From contig NZ_SOMN01000037.1 in the NCBI RefSeq assembly GCF_004564235.1, positions 1-52,724 on the forward strand: a DNA stretch of 52,724 nucleotides. Reading direction: 5' to 3'. This DNA comes from Cohnella luojiensis (GTDB taxonomy: Bacteria; Bacillota; Bacilli; Paenibacillales; Paenibacillaceae). The translations under genes and the position numbers were made by a program. Below, piece after piece: positions 41,327 to 50,255 of the stretch (position 1 is the first letter of the stretch; every line of letters starts with the position of its first letter). The notes beneath the pieces are model-generated. The model was not told where the DNA came from. It searched no databases and saw nothing but the letters and a program-made list of their open reading frames with translations.

Positions 41327-42835
41327 ATGTTTACCGCATTGATCGCCGAAGACAGCAAGCCGATCCTGCGCAACATTAAAGCGCTCCTTCAATCGACGGA
41401 TTTGCCGATCCGCGTCGCGGCTACGGCATCCAACGGCGAAGAAGCGCTCGAATATATCCGGCAGCAGCCGGTGGATATCTTGCTGACCGACATTCGGATG
41501 CCGAAGATGGATGGCCTTGCTCTCATCGAGCAGGCCAAACGCATATATCCGCAATTAAAGGTCGTTCTCATCAGCGGTTATAACGATTTCGAGTATACGC
41601 GCAAAGCTCTGAATTTGCAGGTTTTCGATTACTTGCTCAAGCCTGTCGAGCGTCATCAGCTTCTCGAGGTAATGGAACGAATCATTGTCCAATTAAACGA
41701 GCGGCAGGTCAGCGATACCGAAATGTTCCAGGACATTCTCGATGCCTATTTCCGCACGGAGATGAGGCTGGGGCCCGACTTTCACGATCAGGCCAAGATT
41801 CCGCTCGTACTCCGCAAGCAGCCGTTCACTCCGGGATCGGACTCATGGAGGCAGGAATTTCTGCAAGAATGCTTAACCAAAGCTTACGCGCCGCATGCCT
41901 GTTGGGTTTTCCCGACGCATACGCCGCAGCAGTTTCTCGTCCTGGTTAACATTTCAATTAAGGAAAAGTATCCTTCAGCCTTTGATTGCATGGATTCAAC
42001 CCGACGGCATTTGCTTGCTCACGGCGTTCACGCATCTATTGGCGGTCAGCTTCAGCCTGTAGAGCCGGGCAAGCTGACGGAGTATTACCGGAAAGTGTCC
42101 CGGCTGCTGAACGAGCAGCTATCCATCGCAAGCCCGCTGCTTCTGGACGCCGGCGATCAAATTTCTCTAGGTATGCCGGGAAATGGCGACATGGAAAAGC
42201 TTGCGGGGAGCTTCGCGGAGATGATTCGCCAGCGTCAGAAGGAACGCTTCGCGTTGAAGCTTTCCGAGCAGTTGATGAAGTGGCAAAGCGGGAACATCCG
42301 AATTGCCGAGCTGGTAAGGTTCATATCGGTAATGACCGATACGTTCAGCACCTTATTGTCGGAGCAGGATCCTTGGAACAAGCTGAAGCTGGCGGAGAAA
42401 TCAAAGCTGTTGATCGAGAATGACAGCTATGCCGACTTCTGCAAAGGGCTGCTGGACTGGGCCGAACAATGCTTCGAGATGCTGCAAGCCCAGAATAGAA
42501 AGAGCGGATACGAATTGTTCCAACAAATCGACGGATTCGTACAGATGAATATGTATTCGCACGTGTCCATAACCGATTTGGCGCTCAAGTTCCACGTGAG
42601 CCCTTCTTATATCAGCCGAATCATTAAAAGATATTCGCAAAGTACATTCGTGCACTACTATATGCAATTGAAAATCAAAGAGGCTTGCAGGCTCATGGAA
42701 GCCAAGCCGGATATGAAGATTAAAGAGGTGTCGGACGCGTTATCGTTCAGCGACCAGCACTATTTCTCCAAAGTATTCAAGGAGTACGCAGGCTGCAGCC
42801 CAACGGAGTATAAGGAGCATACCTTTAAAGCTTGA
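41327..42835 (+). CDS. Response regulator with AraC-type DNA-binding domain
   Basis: 502 residues. An N-terminal receiver domain with E8-D9 (IAEDSKP), the phosphorylated Asp55 in DILLTDIRMPKMDG and Lys in DYLLKPVE, a long middle region, then the AraC double helix-turn-helix (ITDLALKFHVSPSYISRIIK and VSDALSFSDQHYFSKVFKEY). It forms a YesM/YesN-type pair with the upstream kinase and probably activates the divergent sugar importer. Its 3' end overlaps the convergent regulator gene by 11 bp. Confidence 0.94.
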   Translation: MFTALIAEDSKPILRNIKALLQSTDLPIRVAATASNGEEALEYIRQQPVDILLTDIRMPKMDGLALIEQAKRIYPQLKVVLISGYNDFEYTRKALNLQVFDYLLKPVERHQLLEVMERIIVQLNERQVSDTEMFQDILDAYFRTEMRLGPDFHDQAKIPLVLRKQPFTPGSDSWRQEFLQECLTKAYAPHACWVFPTHTPQQFLVLVNISIKEKYPSAFDCMDSTRRHLLAHGVHASIGGQLQPVEPGKLTEYYRKVSRLLNEQLSIASPLLLDAGDQISLGMPGNGDMEKLAGSFAEMIRQRQKERFALKLSEQLMKWQSGNIRIAELVRFISVMTDTFSTLLSEQDPWNKLKLAEKSKLLIENDSYADFCKGLLDWAEQCFEMLQAQNRKSGYELFQQIDGFVQMNMYSHVSITDLALKFHVSPSYISRIIKRYSQSTFVHYYMQLKIKEACRLMEAKPDMKIKEVSDALSFSDQHYFSKVFKEYAGCSPTEYKEHTFKA

Positions 42836-44525
42836 TTCCGTTTTCTTTTATTTTATTATAAAGCGTTCCTCTGGAGATACCGAGAAGTTTGGCGGCGGCG
42901 CTTTTATTTCCGTAAACTTTGCGCAACGCTTCGTAAATAATTGCATTCTCTTCCTGATCGGTCAGTCGCGCTTTCAAGATCATATCTTCCTCTTCCATCT
43001 TGCCGCCAACTTGCTGAAGCTCCGAAATCAAACCTTGGGGAAGATGTTCTACGGATATGGCGCCGCCATCGCCGAGCACGACGATTCGTTCGACGACATT
43101 ACGCAGTTCCCCTATATTTCCGGGCCAATCATAATTCATCAGCGCGGTCATGACATCCCTATCGAGCTTAGGAACATGTTTATTGTACTGCCATGAAAAT
43201 TCTCGTATGAACGCCTGCACAAGCTCGGGAATATCTTCCGTTCGCTCGCGGAGGGGCGGCATTTCAATCCTCATCACTTCTAATTTATAGTACAACTCTT
43301 CCAAGAAGTGACCGTCCTCCATCTGGGATTGCAGCGAGGCGGATGTCGCAGCGATGATTCGCGTATCCGCTCGAACGGATTCCCCTCCGCCGATACGTTT
43401 GAAAGAGCCGCTTTTAATAAATTGCAACAGCTTCAACTGAATATGGGGCGGCATCTTGTCGATATCTTTCAGCAGTAGAGTACCTCCCGCCGCCAGCTCG
43501 AGCTTTCCCGAGTTTCCTTGGTCCTCTTGACTGGTAAACGCCCCTCCCTGGTATCCGAACAACTCGGTTTCCAGAAGTCCTCCCGGAAGCGCTCCGCAAT
43601 GAATCGTGTAAAATGAAGCGTCTTTTCGTCCTGCTCCGTGATGAATCGCTTGCGCCAGCGTTTCTTTGCCCGATCCCGCCTCGCCTGTCAGAAGGACTGG
43701 CGCATGGATACGGGTAAATTTTTGCGCAAGCTCCAAAACGCGCTTAAAGACAGGGCCTGAACCGATAATGGCGGCAAAAGACCTGTCTTGTTCTATCTTT
43801 GAGGGTACGGCGGAGTAAAGCTCTTCGTTTAAACGGACAATTCGAGTGATGTCCTGTTCCGTGGCGATCCCGCCAATGATTGTACCGTTATCCATAATAG
43901 GAGATGCGCTGATCAGCACATGGGTATCGGGAGTCGGTTGATGATAAATTTGCCGGACGGGGCGCCCCTCATCCAATATCCGTTGCAGCATAATCGACTC
44001 TTGGTCGAAATGCTCGGCGACTTTCCTGCCGATGATCGTTTCCTTGCGGATCCCATAAACCTGTTCGGCAGCCTCATTCCAATAAATAACCCGTCCTTCT
44101 TGGTCGACTGCCGTGACGGCGTCATTGACCGTCTCGACCAATGCGGTAAAGTAAGAGGTTAAACGTCTTTTTTCATGAATCAAGCATTCTATGATCGCAC
44201 GAGACGTTGCCACGCCCCGAATATCCGACGGATCTTCTCCTATCAGTACAGGCCTGTCAGAAGTTAGTTCCAGTTCCATAAGCCGAGATAACGGACAGAC
44301 GGGCGAATCAGGAAATTTCGCGCTTTTAATCCATTCCCGCAGCGACATCTTTGGATCCGACAGTTCCAATAACATGGATTCGCTGTCGGCAACGGCATAC
44401 GCAAGCTTATCTATAAAAATAACAAAACGGTTTTGTTGCAACAACGCCCGCGCTTGTGCCAGGGAGACATCTTTCTCGACCAAAACAAAAGACGAGTCGA
44501 TACTCAGCTGTTCAAAATTGAACAT
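42825..44525 (-). CDS. RocR/PAS-type enhancer-binding regulator with degenerate sigma-54 motifs
   Basis: 566 residues from ATG 44525. An N-terminal sensor region (a CBS-like part about 1-140, then PAS at about 150-265 with VDQEGRVIYWNEAAEQVYGI), an AAA+ domain and a C-terminal Fis helix-turn-helix (NKSAAAKLLGISRGTLYNKI). Walker A is GEAGSGKE. Two hallmark motifs are altered: the sigma-54 contact loop GAFTGA reads GAFTSQ, and Walker B, normally LxxDE, reads LLLKDIDK, so the catalytic Asp-Glu pair is lost. It therefore probably cannot drive sigma-54 open-complex formation and may act as a sigma-A-type regulator or repressor. It lies downstream of rocD, which suggests control of ornithine/arginine genes. 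Confidence 0.88.
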   Translation of the reverse strand: MFNFEQLSIDSSFVLVEKDVSLAQARALLQQNRFVIFIDKLAYAVADSESMLLELSDPKMSLREWIKSAKFPDSPVCPLSRLMELELTSDRPVLIGEDPSDIRGVATSRAIIECLIHEKRRLTSYFTALVETVNDAVTAVDQEGRVIYWNEAAEQVYGIRKETIIGRKVAEHFDQESIMLQRILDEGRPVRQIYHQPTPDTHVLISASPIMDNGTIIGGIATEQDITRIVRLNEELYSAVPSKIEQDRSFAAIIGSGPVFKRVLELAQKFTRIHAPVLLTGEAGSGKETLAQAIHHGAGRKDASFYTIHCGALPGGLLETELFGYQGGAFTSQEDQGNSGKLELAAGGTLLLKDIDKMPPHIQLKLLQFIKSGSFKRIGGGESVRADTRIIAATSASLQSQMEDGHFLEELYYKLEVMRIEMPPLRERTEDIPELVQAFIREFSWQYNKHVPKLDRDVMTALMNYDWPGNIGELRNVVERIVVLGDGGAISVEHLPQGLISELQQVGGKMEEEDMILKARLTDQEENAIIYEALRKVYGNKSAAAKLLGISRGTLYNKIKENGIKL

Positions 44526-44625
44526 GTTCGGTAATATCCTTTCCGAAGTGACTCTTCTTATTAACTTATCACAGAAGAGAAACAATTCCAATCCGATACG
44601 AATCGGAGGGAAAGGACGAGAAGGA

Positions 44626-45831
44626 TTAAGGTTTAAGCATAGATGCGAAAACATGCTGGATGCGTTCCGCCGCCCAGTGCAAATCGGCCTCCGAGATGAC
44701 AAGCGGCGGCGCGAGACGGATGACCTTCTCGTGCGTCTCCTTGCATAGCAGCCCGGCTTGCTTCAGCATCTCGCAATAGGGACGTGCAGGCCCCGTTGTC
44801 TCGATCGCGATAAACAAGCCCTTGCCTCGGACCTCGACGATGCCCGGGTGGCGAATCCGTCTCAGCTTCGCAAGTAGATCCGCTCCGAGCGACAAGGATC
44901 TCTCCGCGAGACGCTCCTCCTCCGTCACCCGCAACGCCGCGACCGCGACCGCGCTGGCAAGCGGATTGCCGCCGAAGGTCGAGCCGTGCGAACCCGGCTC
45001 GAATACTCCGAGAATGCCGCTGTCCGCCGCGACGGCCGATACCGGGAGCACGCCTCCTCCGAGCGCTTTGCCCATGATATATACGTCGGGAACGACATCC
45101 TCCCAATCGCACGCGAACCGCTTGCCGGTGCGGCCGAAACCTGTCTGGATCTCGTCCGCCATGAGCAATACTTCCCGCTCCCGGCATAACGCCGCCGCTC
45201 CTCGTAAATAACCGTCCGGCGGAATAACGATTCCAGCTTCCCCTTGAATGGGCTCGACCAGAAACGCGGCCGTGTTCGGCGAGATCGCCCTCTCAAGCGC
45301 TTCCACATCCCCGTACGGAATGATCTTGAAGCCGGGCAGGAACGGACCGAAATGCTCGCGGTATGCGGGCTCCGAGGAGAACGAAGTGGCGGCGAGCGTC
45401 CGTCCGTGAAAATTGCCCTCGCACACGATAATTTCCACCTGGTTATCGGGAATCCCTTTCACCCGGTATCCCCAACGGCGAGCCGCCTTAACGGCCGTCT
45501 CGACCGCCTCCACTCCCGTGTTCATCGGCAGCATCGTGTTTTTGCCGGTCAATTCCGTTACCAGCTCCATCAGTTCTGCCAACGGTTCATTATAAAAGGC
45601 TCGAGAAGTTAACGTAACGAGATCGGCCTGACGCTTTAAAGCTTCAATAATTCGCGGATGCCTGTGTCCCTGATTGAGCGCGGAGTAGCCGCTCAGCATA
45701 TCCATATACCGTTGACCTTGTTGATCCTCGACCCACACGCCTTCCGCCTTGGCAATGACGATCGGCAGCGGATGATAATTGTGAGCTCCGAGACGTTCCG
45801 TAATGGTGATCGTGTCCCTGGATTGATTCAT
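44626..45831 (-). CDS. rocD: Ornithine aminotransferase
   Basis: 401 residues, class III PLP aminotransferase. It converts ornithine and 2-oxoglutarate to glutamate semialdehyde and glutamate. Motifs: [36 protein letters not shown] and the lysine in [29 protein letters not shown] follows. These are typical of RocD. GGAGGG stands 6 nt before the ATG. It lies between tatC (81 bp upstream) and the enhancer-binding-type regulator gene, away from the arginase gene at 31982. Confidence 0.95.
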   Translation of the reverse strand: MNQSRDTITITERLGAHNYHPLPIVIAKAEGVWVEDQQGQRYMDMLSGYSALNQGHRHPRIIEALKRQADLVTLTSRAFYNEPLAELMELVTELTGKNTMLPMNTGVEAVETAVKAARRWGYRVKGIPDNQVEIIVCEGNFHGRTLAATSFSSEPAYREHFGPFLPGFKIIPYGDVEALERAISPNTAAFLVEPIQGEAGIVIPPDGYLRGAAALCREREVLLMADEIQTGFGRTGKRFACDWEDVVPDVYIMGKALGGGVLPVSAVAADSGILGVFEPGSHGSTFGGNPLASAVAVAALRVTEEERLAERSLSLGADLLAKLRRIRHPGIVEVRGKGLFIAIETTGPARPYCEMLKQAGLLCKETHEKVIRLAPPLVISEADLHWAAERIQHVFASMLKP

Positions 45832-45912
45832 TGTATCCCTCCATACGTCTCAGATAAACGGGAGAAGTTATATCTCCATCAGTGTAAGTCAGGAACGGAA
45901 ATTCATCAACCG

Positions 45913-46671
45913 CTAACTCGCTTTCGCCTGTATATTCGAGAGCGACATGCGCTCTTCTCGCCTGCGAAACACAATGCGGGAAAGCCATACGCTGCCCTCG
46001 TACAGGATGACCAGAGGAATCAGCACGATGAATGCCGATAGGAAGTCGGGCGGCGTAATCGCGGTGGATATGATCACCAGCACCAAGTAGGCGACGCGGC
46101 GCATCTTGTTGAGTTTCTGCGGCGTCAATAAGCCGATGCTGGTCAGGAACATGACGACGATAGGGAGCTCGAACGCGATGGCGACCGGGATCACGATATT
46201 GAACATGGATCTAAAGTAATGGCTCACGCCGTAAGTTTCGACGAGATTCATCCGTTCGGCGACGGAAGAGACGAAGGAGAAGCTCATCGGGAACACGACA
46301 TAATAGCCGAACGCAAGGCCGACGATCATGCAGCCGAGGCTAAAGGGAATATAGCGGAGGGTGGCGGCTTGCTCTTGTACGCTCAGCCCTATTTTCACGA
46401 AGGACCACAGCTGTTGCATGGCGAAAGGGAGCGTCACGACCATGGCGAGCGCGGCGGAAACGGTCATGTACATCTGAATGCCGTCCCAGGGAGAGAACAC
46501 GTTCCACGTCATGCCGGAGGCGGGAGGGACGCTTTTCATATAGTTCAAGAGACGCGGCGCAAAGAACATGCCTCCGATCATGCTGATAGCGAAGACGATC
46601 GCCACCGCGATCAGACGCTTGCGCAGCTCGCTTACGTGACTCAAGACGGGCATCTTGAAAGGTTGGCCCAT
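45913..46671 (-). CDS. tatC: Sec-independent protein translocase TatC
   Basis: 252 residues with six membrane helices. The N-terminal cytoplasmic part LSHVSELRKRLIAV is the TatC signature that binds twin-arginine signal peptides, and FELPIVVMFLTSIGL carries the conserved Glu in the third or fourth helix region. It lies 6 bp downstream of the TnrA-like gene, so the two are co-transcribed. Its partner TatA is encoded at 49471 on the other side of the divergent oxidase-RidA unit, suggesting a dedicated translocase for the Tat-exported oxidase. Confidence 0.96.
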   Translation of the reverse strand: MGQPFKMPVLSHVSELRKRLIAVAIVFAISMIGGMFFAPRLLNYMKSVPPASGMTWNVFSPWDGIQMYMTVSAALAMVVTLPFAMQQLWSFVKIGLSVQEQAATLRYIPFSLGCMIVGLAFGYYVVFPMSFSFVSSVAERMNLVETYGVSHYFRSMFNIVIPVAIAFELPIVVMFLTSIGLLTPQKLNKMRRVAYLVLVIISTAITPPDFLSAFIVLIPLVILYEGSVWLSRIVFRRREERMSLSNIQAKAS

Positions 46672-46677
46672 TCTCCG

Positions 46678-46926
46678 TCAGCTCCTTCCGGAATCAAACT
46701 TAAGCAAGCTTGCGGCCGATCTGCGTAGATCATAAGTACGAAATCCGTCTTTCATTTTCAAATGGATCACTTTCAATTTTTCGACATCCTCGAACGAAAA
46801 CTTTCGTGCGCCTCCCCTAGATCGACGGGGGAAAATCAATTGCTTCTCCTCGTAATAACGAATTTGCCGCTCGGTGAGTCCGGTCAATTCGCGCACGGTG
46901 CCGATGCTAATGACCTTATCGTTCAT
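46678..46926 (-). CDS. MerR-family regulator resembling TnrA
   Basis: 82 residues. The helix-turn-helix [20 protein letters not shown] with [20 protein letters not shown] closely resembles Bacillus TnrA and, less, GlnR, the regulators of nitrogen metabolism. The C-terminal tail (about 25 residues, [17 protein letters not shown]) lacks a recognisable glutamine-synthetase-binding segment of TnrA, so control may differ. GGGAGG precedes two consecutive ATG codons; ATG 46926 has the better spacing. A perfect TnrA-type box lies 54 bp upstream, suggesting autoregulation. It is the first gene of the tnrA-like-tatC unit. Confidence 0.85.
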   Translation of the reverse strand: MNDKVISIGTVRELTGLTERQIRYYEEKQLIFPRRSRGGARKFSFEDVEKLKVIHLKMKDGFRTYDLRRSAASLLKFDSGRS

Positions 46927-46979
46927 CATGACGCCTCCCTTACCTCGTGGAATTGGCTTGCAAACCATTGCGACATTCA

Positions 46980-46996
46980 TGTCACATAAAGTAACA
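46980..46996. promoter_or_regulatory. TnrA/GlnR-type binding site
   Basis: TGTCACATAAAGTAACA matches the TnrA consensus TGTNA-N7-TNACA in both half-sites. It lies in the divergent region between the TnrA-like gene and the amino-acid-oxidase gene. Confidence 0.65.
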
Positions 46997-47162
46997 CGAA
47001 TAGGCTTTGGACGAGATTCTATCAATTGCGGATGCAAATGACAATGGTCGTCTAGCACCATATAAATAACAAGGATGTAAAGTAATTCCACGGAATTCCC
47101 GGGTCTAGGGACGCACATTCTCTATTTTTATCGCTATGTACTATTATGATAAAAAACGGTGA

Positions 47163-47179
47163 TGTAAGGGTTTCTCACT
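47163..47179. promoter_or_regulatory. Possible second TnrA-like site near the oxidase promoter
   Basis: TGTAAGGGTTTCTCACT matches TGTNA-N7-TNACA except in the last base. It lies about 80 bp before the oxidase start codon. Confidence 0.35.
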
Positions 47180-47258
47180 CAAAAATAGATACGTCGGTAA
47201 AACCCATGCTACATTGTCGGTGCGAAGACTACCTTCATGGCAGATGGGAGTGACGGGG

Positions 47259-48863
47259 ATGGAAACGAAAGAAGCTCCAAACGAAATCACGAGAAGGCAA
47301 TTCCTGACGACGGTGGGCAAAATCGGCGGAGGCGCCGCGGTCTTCAGCGTAATGGGAACGCTGGGGCTGCTTTCGCCGGAGACGCTGAAGGCGGCGGAAT
47401 ACGAGCCGCCAGGCATGAACGACCTGAAGCATTCGAACCGCAACGGCAAGAAGGTCGTCATTCTGGGAGCGGGCGTCGCCGGGATGACAGCCGCCTACGA
47501 GCTAGGCCTCGCCGGGTACGATTGCACGATCCTGGAAGCGAGAACGCGCTCGGGAGGCCGTGTTTGGTCGGTGCGCAAAGGAACGGCGAATACGGAGGTC
47601 GGCGGGACGAAACAGATCGCGCGATTCGACAACGGCATGTATTTCAACGCTGGCCCCATGCGAATTCCGCAGTTCCACGTCACCATGGAATACATCAGGA
47701 AATTCGGCGTCCCGATCGAGCCGTTCAACAACGTAAACGATCACGCCTATTACTACAACGAGAACGTCGGAGAGCTGTCTAGCCAGAAGATACGCAAGCG
47801 CGCGGCCAAAGCCGACGTTCGCGGCTACGTCAGCGAGATGATGGCGAAGGCCGTCAATCTTCAGGCGCTGGATTTGCCGCTCACGCCGGAGGAGAAGGAG
47901 AAGCTTGTTGAATATCTGCGCGCGGAAGGGGGTCTCGATAAGGATCTGTTCTACAAGGGGACTTCCAGGGGCGGTTACAAAGACGAGCCGGGTTCCGGTC
48001 TCGATGCCGGGGTCCTTCGCGATCCGTTCAGCATGAAGGCGATCATCAATTCCGGCTTCGGGAACTTCTTGAGCAGCGAGTACAGCTACGATCAGCAGAT
48101 GATGATGTTCCATCCGATCGGCGGCATGGATGCCGTCTCGAACGCGTTCGAGAGCCGGCTGAAGGGCAAGATCCAGTTTAATGCCGAGGTAACGGAGATC
48201 AAACAATCGAACAATAGCGTCACCGTCGAGTACAAGGACCTCGTGACGGGCAAGATGAAGCAGGCGATGGGCGACTTCTGCATCTGCACGATTCCGCTGA
48301 CCGTGCTGAAGTCGATCAAAGCCGACTTTTCCCCGGAGATGAAGAGCGCCATCGACAGCGTCGGCTACGCCTCGGCGGGCAAGATCGGCCTGCAGTTCAA
48401 GCGCCGGTTCTGGGAGGAGGACGAACAGATCTACGGCGGGAACTCGCTTACGAACATGGACATCTCGTCGATCTATTATCCTCCGACCCGGTATAACGAC
48501 AAGAAAGGGCTTCTGCTCGGTTACTACAACTTCGGCGCAAATGCGGATAAGCTGGGGGCCATGACTTACCAGCAGCGGGAAGCTCATGCGCTGACGCAAG
48601 GCGCCAAGATCCATCCGCAATATTATAAGGAATTCGAAGCGTCGTTCTCCGTCGATTGGAAGAAGATCAAGTACAATCTCGGAGGCTGGGTATCTTATAC
48701 CGGCGACCAACGGCAGACGATTTACCCGACGCTCTGCAAACCGGACCGCAACGTGTACCTCGCCGGAGAGCATATGAGCTACATTACGGCTTGGCAGGCA
48801 GGCGCGATCGAATCGGCGCGCGAGGTCGTGACGGCGATCCACCAGCGGGTCATGCAATCCTAA
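47259..48863 (+). CDS. Tat-exported flavin amine oxidase, L-amino-acid-oxidase-like
   Basis: 534 residues from ATG 47259 (GGGAG 8 nt upstream). The N-terminus NEITRRQFLTTVG is a twin-arginine signal (R12-R13) followed by a hydrophobic stretch. Next is the FAD-binding loop VVILGAGVAGMTAAYELG with GGRVW; then FNAGPMRIPQFHVTMEYIRK, which aligns with the GPMRLP region of L-amino-acid oxidases where the Arg holds the substrate carboxylate; and the C-terminal AGEHMSYITAWQAGAIESAR of the monoamine-oxidase family. It should oxidise amino acids outside the membrane to imino acids, producing H2O2; which amino acid is unknown. It is co-transcribed with the RidA-like gene (33 bp downstream) and tatA. Folded export with bound FAD explains the Tat route. 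Confidence 0.92.
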   Translation: METKEAPNEITRRQFLTTVGKIGGGAAVFSVMGTLGLLSPETLKAAEYEPPGMNDLKHSNRNGKKVVILGAGVAGMTAAYELGLAGYDCTILEARTRSGGRVWSVRKGTANTEVGGTKQIARFDNGMYFNAGPMRIPQFHVTMEYIRKFGVPIEPFNNVNDHAYYYNENVGELSSQKIRKRAAKADVRGYVSEMMAKAVNLQALDLPLTPEEKEKLVEYLRAEGGLDKDLFYKGTSRGGYKDEPGSGLDAGVLRDPFSMKAIINSGFGNFLSSEYSYDQQMMMFHPIGGMDAVSNAFESRLKGKIQFNAEVTEIKQSNNSVTVEYKDLVTGKMKQAMGDFCICTIPLTVLKSIKADFSPEMKSAIDSVGYASAGKIGLQFKRRFWEEDEQIYGGNSLTNMDISSIYYPPTRYNDKKGLLLGYYNFGANADKLGAMTYQQREAHALTQGAKIHPQYYKEFEASFSVDWKKIKYNLGGWVSYTGDQRQTIYPTLCKPDRNVYLAGEHMSYITAWQAGAIESAREVVTAIHQRVMQS

Positions 48864-48896
48864 CATTATCAACTTATCGGTCGAGGGGGATTCCGT

Positions 48897-49424
48897 ATGA
48901 AGATAGGCAATAAGGCAAAAGTGATAATCGGCGCGTCGTTGCTGTCGTGCTTCGTGGGAGCAAGCGTGTATGCCGCCACTTATAAACCCGTTCACAAGGT
49001 GACTTACTTCGGGACGGAGACGTCTTCGATCTCCAGCGCAGTCGCTATCCCGAAGGACGTGGCGTCGTTCTGGACGAGCGGAACCGTGCCGCCGGTCCTC
49101 AACAGGGACGGCAAGACGATCTATGAAAAATACGGCAATACACAGACGCAAGGGGAAGGTATTTTGAAAGGTATAGAGGCGCAGTTGAAGGAACAAGGAC
49201 TGTCGCTAAAAGACGTCACTTACCTGCGCGTATACGTCGCGCCGGATGCGGCGCTCGGCGGGAAGCCGGACTACCAAGGCTGGTTCGGCGCTTATGCGAA
49301 GTACTTCAACACGAAGGACAACCCGACGAAGCCGGCCCGTTCTACCGTCGGCGTCTCGAGCCTCGTCAACTCCGATTGGCTGATCGAGATCGAAGCGTTC
49401 GCTGCTTATCCGAAGAGTAAATAG
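48897..49424 (+). CDS. Secreted RidA/YjgF-family protein
   Basis: 175 residues. The N-terminus [19 protein letters not shown] is a Sec-type signal peptide ending near SVYA, with no twin arginine. The rest is a RidA (YER057c/UK114) fold: [29 protein letters not shown], then [11 protein letters not shown] with the catalytic-type Arg, and [13 protein letters not shown] at the C-terminus. RidA proteins hydrolyse reactive enamines/imines made by amino-acid deaminases or oxidases to keto acid and ammonium. Export is unusual and fits cooperation with the adjacent exported oxidase. GAGGGGG stands about 8 nt before the ATG. Confidence 0.88.
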   Translation: MKIGNKAKVIIGASLLSCFVGASVYAATYKPVHKVTYFGTETSSISSAVAIPKDVASFWTSGTVPPVLNRDGKTIYEKYGNTQTQGEGILKGIEAQLKEQGLSLKDVTYLRVYVAPDAALGGKPDYQGWFGAYAKYFNTKDNPTKPARSTVGVSSLVNSDWLIEIEAFAAYPKSK

Positions 49425-49470
49425 CATTAGGAAAGAGCAAAAACCATCCTATACAAACGGAGCTGATCTT

Positions 49471-49653
49471 ATGCTGCAAAGCATCGGTTTTCCCGGACTT
49501 CTCATGATTCTCGTCGTTGTGCTCATTCTCTTCGGACCATCCAAGCTGCCGGAGCTGGGCAGGGCCGTCGGGCGCACCCTGCATGAATTCAAATCGTCGG
49601 CCAAGGATCTCGTCGCCGACACGAAGGAAGAAGTCGTAGAACCGAAGCCTTAA
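49471..49653 (+). CDS. tatA: Twin-arginine translocase TatA
   Basis: 60 residues, the size of Bacillus TatA proteins. One membrane helix, [34 protein letters not shown], with the conserved FGPxKLPELGRxxG hinge, then an amphipathic helix and a short charged tail. It forms the pore-like assembly of the Tat pathway together with TatC (encoded at 45913). It is the third gene of the oxidase-RidA-tatA unit and is followed by a terminator. Confidence 0.95.
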   Translation: MLQSIGFPGLLMILVVVLILFGPSKLPELGRAVGRTLHEFKSSAKDLVADTKEEVVEPKP

Positions 49654-49667
49654 CGGAGGGAAATTCA

Positions 49668-49707
49668 TAGACCCATAAACGTGCTTCCATAGGCGCTTAT
49701 GGGTCTA
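49668..49707 (+). terminator. Rho-independent terminator of the oxidase-RidA-tatA unit
   Basis: tagacccataa and ttatgggtcta pair around a short loop, 15 nt after the tatA stop, with T residues following. Confidence 0.85.
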
Positions 49708-49820
49708 TTTGGCATATCTACGTTTTCATTGTTGTTAAAACACTTTTTGCTTCCAAGATACTTATTTGACTTCAAGTAAGATGTTTCGCATCGCTAATCG
49801 CTATTGACCGTTTAGTGCAA

Positions 49821-50255
49821 TTAACCTCCTTCTTTGGGCTCTGCTCCCTTGAATGTATTCCAAATTCTTTTGGATTTAATAAAATAAACGATCCATATCA
49901 TTCCTAAAACGAACCCAACGATTAACTCGATCCAATCCACTAAGCCTTTTCGCGAATCTACAAAATAAAGGGTTGATGCCCCTAAGTAAAATGACTCCGC
50001 AATGACTATAAACATTGGCGTGTATGATTTTTTTAAGCAGATGAAAATGATAGAAAGAGTAGTCAGTACCAACACCAATAGGTAATCGACAATCTCGTAA
50101 ACTAATTTATAATGAACGATGTTAAATTCGTTTAATATATAGTAGCTAGTGTACAAGCCCCACAGATTTAAGAATATACTAATGATGGAGATGACAAGAT
50201 ACACTAATAGCCAACCCTTGATTCCGATTAGATGATCGCTGTTTTTAACCGACAT
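49821..50255 (-). CDS. DUF2569-like membrane protein
   Basis: 144 residues, four membrane helices. The N-terminus IGIKGWLLVYLVISIISI resembles the IGGWL start of DUF2569 proteins, with the later YFVDSRKG and a C-terminal basic tail. The function is unknown. It is clearly AT-rich relative to the genes before it. Its start overlaps the stop of the upstream gene (TAATG), so the two are coupled. Confidence 0.7.
   Translation of the reverse strand: MSVKNSDHLIGIKGWLLVYLVISIISIFLNLWGLYTSYYILNEFNIVHYKLVYEIVDYLLVLVLTTLSIIFICLKKSYTPMFIVIAESFYLGASTLYFVDSRKGLVDWIELIVGFVLGMIWIVYFIKSKRIWNTFKGAEPKEGG

Noticed and set aside
47502..49196. 564-codon minus-strand frame opposite the oxidase and RidA-like genes
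   Set aside because: The plus strand has clear families, signal peptides and ribosome sites. The minus frame is Arg/His-rich, typical of an antisense shadow in GC-rich coding DNA.
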